A DNA stretch of 64,000 nucleotides from the NCBI GenBank assembly GCA_910575555.1, contig CAJTFX010000003.1, positions 1 through 64,000 of the forward strand, in the 5' to 3' direction. The position numbers and the translations under genes are program-made. Positions 61,489-64,000 of the stretch are shown here, in pieces. The notes under the pieces are model-generated. The model saw only the letters and a program-made list of their open reading frames with translations, did not search any database and had not been told where the DNA came from. Every line of letters begins with the position of its first letter. The first letter of the stretch is position 1. The stretch is from Lachnospiraceae bacterium. Lineage in GTDB: Bacteria > Bacillota > Clostridia > Lachnospirales > Lachnospiraceae.

Positions 61489-62715
61489 ATGAAATACGAT
61501 TTTACATCCATTATGGATCGCCGGGGCAAAGACGCGATAGCAGTGGACGGCTTAGGGGGAATGCCGGGTTTTACGCCCAGCGCGCCGAAGGAAGGCTTTG
61601 ACGCAATTCCCATGTGGGTGGCGGATATGAATTTTCCCACGGTTCCAACCATTCCCGAGGCAATTATTGAGCGGGCAAAGCATCCGGCTTACGGATATTT
61701 TCTGCCCACTGACGAATATTATCATGCAATTATCAAATGGCAGGAAACCCAAAATGGAGTAACCGGCCTGACCAAAGAGTGCATCGGGTATGAGAACGGA
61801 GTGTTGGGCGGCGTGATGTCTGCTTTGACGGCCTTTGCCGCTCCGGGAGACGCTGTGCTTCTTCACAGCCCCACTTACATTGGATTTACTTCCAGTCTCA
61901 ACAATAACGGGTTTAAAATTGTTCACAGTCCGTTGGTGAAGGACGAAAAGGGCGTCTGGCGGATGGACTTTGAAGATATGGAAAAGAAGATTCAGGAAGA
62001 AAATATCCATGTGGCAATTTTCTGCAGTCCCCACAATCCCTGCGGCCGTGTCTGGGAGCGGTGGGAGTTGGAAAAAGCAATGGAGATCTATAAAAACAAT
62101 GAATGTCTTGTGATTTCCGATGAAATCTGGTCTGACATTATTCTGGAAGGGCATAAGCACATCCCCACGCAGATGGTCAGCGAGGATGCCAGAAACCGCA
62201 CCGTGGCGGTGTATGCTCCAAGCAAGACCTTTAACCTGGCCGGCCTGGTGGGAAGCTATCATATTATATATAACAAGTACCTCAGGGACCGCACCGTGGC
62301 AAAAGGCAGCAAGCCCCATTACAATGATATGAACGTGCTTTCCATGCATGCGCTTCTGGGGGCTTACCGTCCGGAAGGGTACGAATGGGTGGACGAGCTT
62401 CGCCAGGTCATTACCGGAAACGTCAACTATGCCTGCGATTACATCCAGGAGCATTTCAAAGGGGTGGAAGTGTTCCGTCCGGAAGGAACCTATATGCTTT
62501 TTATGGACTGCAGCAAATGGTGCGAAGCCCATAATAAGACCATTGATGAACTGGAGCAGGCGGCCTGGGATGTGGGCGTGGCCTGGCAGGACGGCAGAAT
62601 GTTCCATGGGCCATGTTCGGTGCGCATGAATCTGGCCCTTCCGCTGAGCCGGGTCAAAGAAGCCTTTGAACGGCTGGACAAGTATGTGTTTAACGGCGGG
62701 TTGGCAATAGAATAA
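61489..62715 (+). CDS. MalY/PatB-family cystathionine beta-lyase or aminotransferase
   Basis: The 408-residue PLP enzyme has PMWVADMNFPTVPTI near the start, PTYIGFTSSLNNN, NPCGRVW, SDEIWSDIIL and the PLP lysine in APSKTFNLAGL (about 247). MalY/PatB enzymes cleave C-S bonds of cystathionine or cysteine, giving pyruvate, ammonia and a thiol. It starts 15 bases after ridA, indicating an operon. A strong terminator follows. Confidence 0.93.
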   Translation: MKYDFTSIMDRRGKDAIAVDGLGGMPGFTPSAPKEGFDAIPMWVADMNFPTVPTIPEAIIERAKHPAYGYFLPTDEYYHAIIKWQETQNGVTGLTKECIGYENGVLGGVMSALTAFAAPGDAVLLHSPTYIGFTSSLNNNGFKIVHSPLVKDEKGVWRMDFEDMEKKIQEENIHVAIFCSPHNPCGRVWERWELEKAMEIYKNNECLVISDEIWSDIILEGHKHIPTQMVSEDARNRTVAVYAPSKTFNLAGLVGSYHIIYNKYLRDRTVAKGSKPHYNDMNVLSMHALLGAYRPEGYEWVDELRQVITGNVNYACDYIQEHFKGVEVFRPEGTYMLFMDCSKWCEAHNKTIDELEQAAWDVGVAWQDGRMFHGPCSVRMNLALPLSRVKEAFERLDKYVFNGGLAIE

Positions 62716-62765
62716 TTTTAAGGGCTGTCCCGGGAAGGCTGCCGGTAAACGGCAGATGATACAGG

Positions 62766-62819
62766 ACTGCCGCAGGAAGGATGAAATGGTTATGATTCTC
62801 CTTTATGCGGCAGTTTTTT
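62766..62819 (+). terminator. Terminator of ridA-malY
   Basis: ACTGCCGCA (62766-62774) pairs with TGCGGCAGT (62806-62814), followed by TTTTTT. Confidence 0.8.
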
Positions 62820-62835
62820 GTTGGGAGCGGTTCAG

Positions 62836-63070
62836 AGCGAACAATCTATATTTCGATACACAGGGACTGCCGGATTGCCCTTTGGCGAAACAAACAGTTT
62901 ATGGGTGTATTGTGTGAAGGTGAAATCCACTGTTTACGGAGACTTAGGAAGGAAGGCTTTCCTGACTTCCTTAGTCGAAGTTAGCAGTTAGTTCGCCGGA
63001 ACGCTGCCCAGTTTGTGTGTCAAAGGGCAATCTGGCAGTTCCGTCTGTATCCCAATATAAAATGTTCGCT
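62836..63070. mobile_element. MITE-like palindromic element with ~62-bp inverted ends
   Basis: The left arm (62836-62897, starting AGCGAACAATCTATATT) and the complement of the right arm (63009-63070, starting AGCGAACATTTTATATT) are alike over about 62 bases, including ACTGCCRGATTGCCCTTTG. The 110-base core has its own hairpin (62941-62951 with 62966-62976). It has no coding capacity. Related pieces are at 27631 and 51204. No clear target duplication is visible. Confidence 0.7.
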
Positions 63071-63227
63071 GCAGTATTAGAGCGGTTAAAAAATTAACGT
63101 TGCAGCCCAAAACTGAAGGGTTGTAAATTTTCTCATTTCCATTCTGGATACAGTGGAAAAAAATATTCAGATATAGTATAATATCGAAAGAATGTGCAGA
63201 ATGCACGGCAGTTTCGGAGGTAAAGGA

Positions 63228-64000
63228 ATGGAAGAGAAGTTATTTCATTTAGTGGAAAAAGGAACCAGCGCCGTGATGGTGGTGCAGGAGGCGGCGCGCC
63301 AGTTAGCGGAAGCAGGATTTGAAGAACTGGATTTTGGCACAGGCTGGGGACTGACGGAAAATGGAAGATATTATGTGAAACATCATGATACCACATTGTT
63401 TGCATTTACCATAGGCACGCGGGCGGAATTCCGCAATGGCATCCGAATCGGAGCGGCCCATACAGATTTTCCCTGTCTGCGGATAAAACCGAATCCCGAT
63501 ATTTCTGCCGGGGGATATGGACAGGTGAATGTGGAAGTGTACGGCGGGGCGATTTTAAATACATGGTTAGACAGACCCTTGAGCATCTCTGGCCGGATCG
63601 CGGTGCAGAGCGGGGACGTGATGCATCCAAAGATGCATTATTTTTCGCCGGAACGGCCGCTGCTTGTGATTCCGAATCTTGCCATTCACATGAACCGGGA
63701 AGTCAATAAAGGAGTGGAGCTGAATAAACAGACAGATATGCTTCCGATTCTGGGACTTTTGGATGAAACGGTGAAAGAACAGAAGCTGCTGATGGAGTTT
63801 CTTGCAAAGGAGCTTCAGGTGGAGCCGGAGCAGATTCTGGATTTTGAATTGTGGGTGTACTGCGCTGAGAAGCCCCAATATGCAGGGGTGCAGGAGGAAT
63901 TGATTCTTTCCCCCAGACTGGATAATCTGACCTCTGTCCAGGCGCTTTTGACAGGGCTGATCCGCAGCAGGAGGGAAACCGGATTAAATGTGGCTGCATT
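63228..64000 (+). CDS. M18 family aminopeptidase (partial, runs off the window)
   Basis: The first 257 residues are present. The protein begins MEEKLFHLVEKGTSAVMVVQEAARQL and has the M18 signature GAAHTDFPCLRIKP (His near 76, Asp near 78, metal site). NVEVYGGAILNTWLDRPLSISG (about 103-124) and the later RLDNLTSVQALLTGL segment also fit. M18 enzymes (ApeB/DNPEP type) remove acidic or neutral N-terminal residues from peptides in the cytoplasm. GGAGG lies seven bases before the ATG. The C-terminal third and the remaining metal ligands are outside the window. Confidence 0.92.
   Translation, partial: MEEKLFHLVEKGTSAVMVVQEAARQLAEAGFEELDFGTGWGLTENGRYYVKHHDTTLFAFTIGTRAEFRNGIRIGAAHTDFPCLRIKPNPDISAGGYGQVNVEVYGGAILNTWLDRPLSISGRIAVQSGDVMHPKMHYFSPERPLLVIPNLAIHMNREVNKGVELNKQTDMLPILGLLDETVKEQKLLMEFLAKELQVEPEQILDFELWVYCAEKPQYAGVQEELILSPRLDNLTSVQALLTGLIRSRRETGLNVAA

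Larger units (their letters stand above)
62716..63227. other. 512-bp gene-free interval
   Basis: No gene is supported. It holds the malY terminator (62766-62819), the MITE-like palindromic element (62836-63070) and the probable promoter and ribosome site of the M18 peptidase gene (GGAGG at 63216-63220). Confidence 0.7.

Noticed and set aside
61552-62607. Minus-strand open frame of 351 codons opposite malY
   Set aside because: The malY-type gene on the plus strand carries all family motifs; the reverse frame has none.
62941-62976. Internal hairpin of the MITE-like element as a riboswitch
   Set aside because: It lies inside the inverted ends of a repeated palindromic element and matches no riboswitch class I know; the downstream gene has its own ribosome site 240 bases away.
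1-64000. rRNA or tRNA genes
   Set aside because: No stretch with tRNA cloverleaf features or rRNA core sequences was recognised on either strand.

Overview
The right-hand 53 kb (about 10,900 to 64,000) reads as the chromosome of a spore-forming anaerobic Firmicute, most likely a Lachnospiraceae (Clostridium cluster XIVa) member. The signs are dipicolinate synthase genes (spore core), an [FeFe]-hydrogenase maturase (HydF), a Csp/S8-type subtilase, DUF5721, DUF3783 and DUF3006 proteins, strong GGAGG ribosome sites and moderate GC. This assignment is an inference from gene content; there is no rRNA in the window.

Region 1 (1 to about 9,221) is foreign in composition. I find only about four CG dinucleotides in 9.2 kb of roughly 43% GC DNA, while the rest of the window is full of them. 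It holds a minus-strand operon for a Tn7-like transposition core: a very short TnsA-like protein, a SprT-like zinc protein with a broken HExxH site, TnsB, TnsC and a TnsD-type TniQ. A hairpin terminator and two small unknown genes follow at the distal end. Divergent from it are a type I signal peptidase and a secreted fibronectin-type-III protein. The first 540 bases carry a duplicated module of about 180 bp bounded by a 15-bp motif that occurs four times; this is a candidate transposon end or replicated regulatory DNA. The CpG-poor DNA stops exactly at a decayed insertion sequence (9,222 to 10,893, 18-bp terminal inverted repeats), so the junction is either a real IS-mediated boundary or an assembly join.

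Region 2 (10,975 to 29,418) contains an AAA-ATPase/PD-(D/E)XK protein, a coiled-coil membrane protein with 33-bp tandem repeats, a YyaL-like thioredoxin-fold protein, a sigma-like protein without region 4, a DUF3006 protein, a MATE transporter, dpaA-dpaB, a YgjP-type metallopeptidase, a DUF3783 protein, a 1,935-residue repeat-rich surface protein and a second AAA-ATPase/PD-(D/E)XK protein.

Region 3 (29,540 to 37,640) is a sugar-phosphotransferase block: a DeoR-type regulator and 1-phosphofructokinase (fruR-fruK) behind an operator-rich promoter, an HPr with Arg at position 46, Enzyme I, LarE, a glucose-family IICBA permease behind a RAT/terminator leader, and the matching PRD antiterminator. 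No fructose permease is present.

Region 4 (37,769 to 58,281) is mostly housekeeping: an RlmI-like methyltransferase, an ABC-F ATPase, DegV, TrkA-TrkH, HydF with a TM1266-family regulator, an unpaired histidine kinase, a complete type I toxin-antitoxin module (31-residue holin-like toxin plus antisense RNA), a C39-like peptidase, a nitroreductase, VanZ, a two-component system with a membrane protein, a divergent ClpX, a subtilase and LspA.

Region 5 (58,533 to 64,000) holds a cold-shock protein, DUF5721, a YheO/DauR-like regulator and a flavodoxin-ferredoxin protein facing ridA-malY, then a 235-bp MITE-like palindromic element and the start of an M18 aminopeptidase. Pieces of the same palindrome family recur at 27,631 and 51,204.
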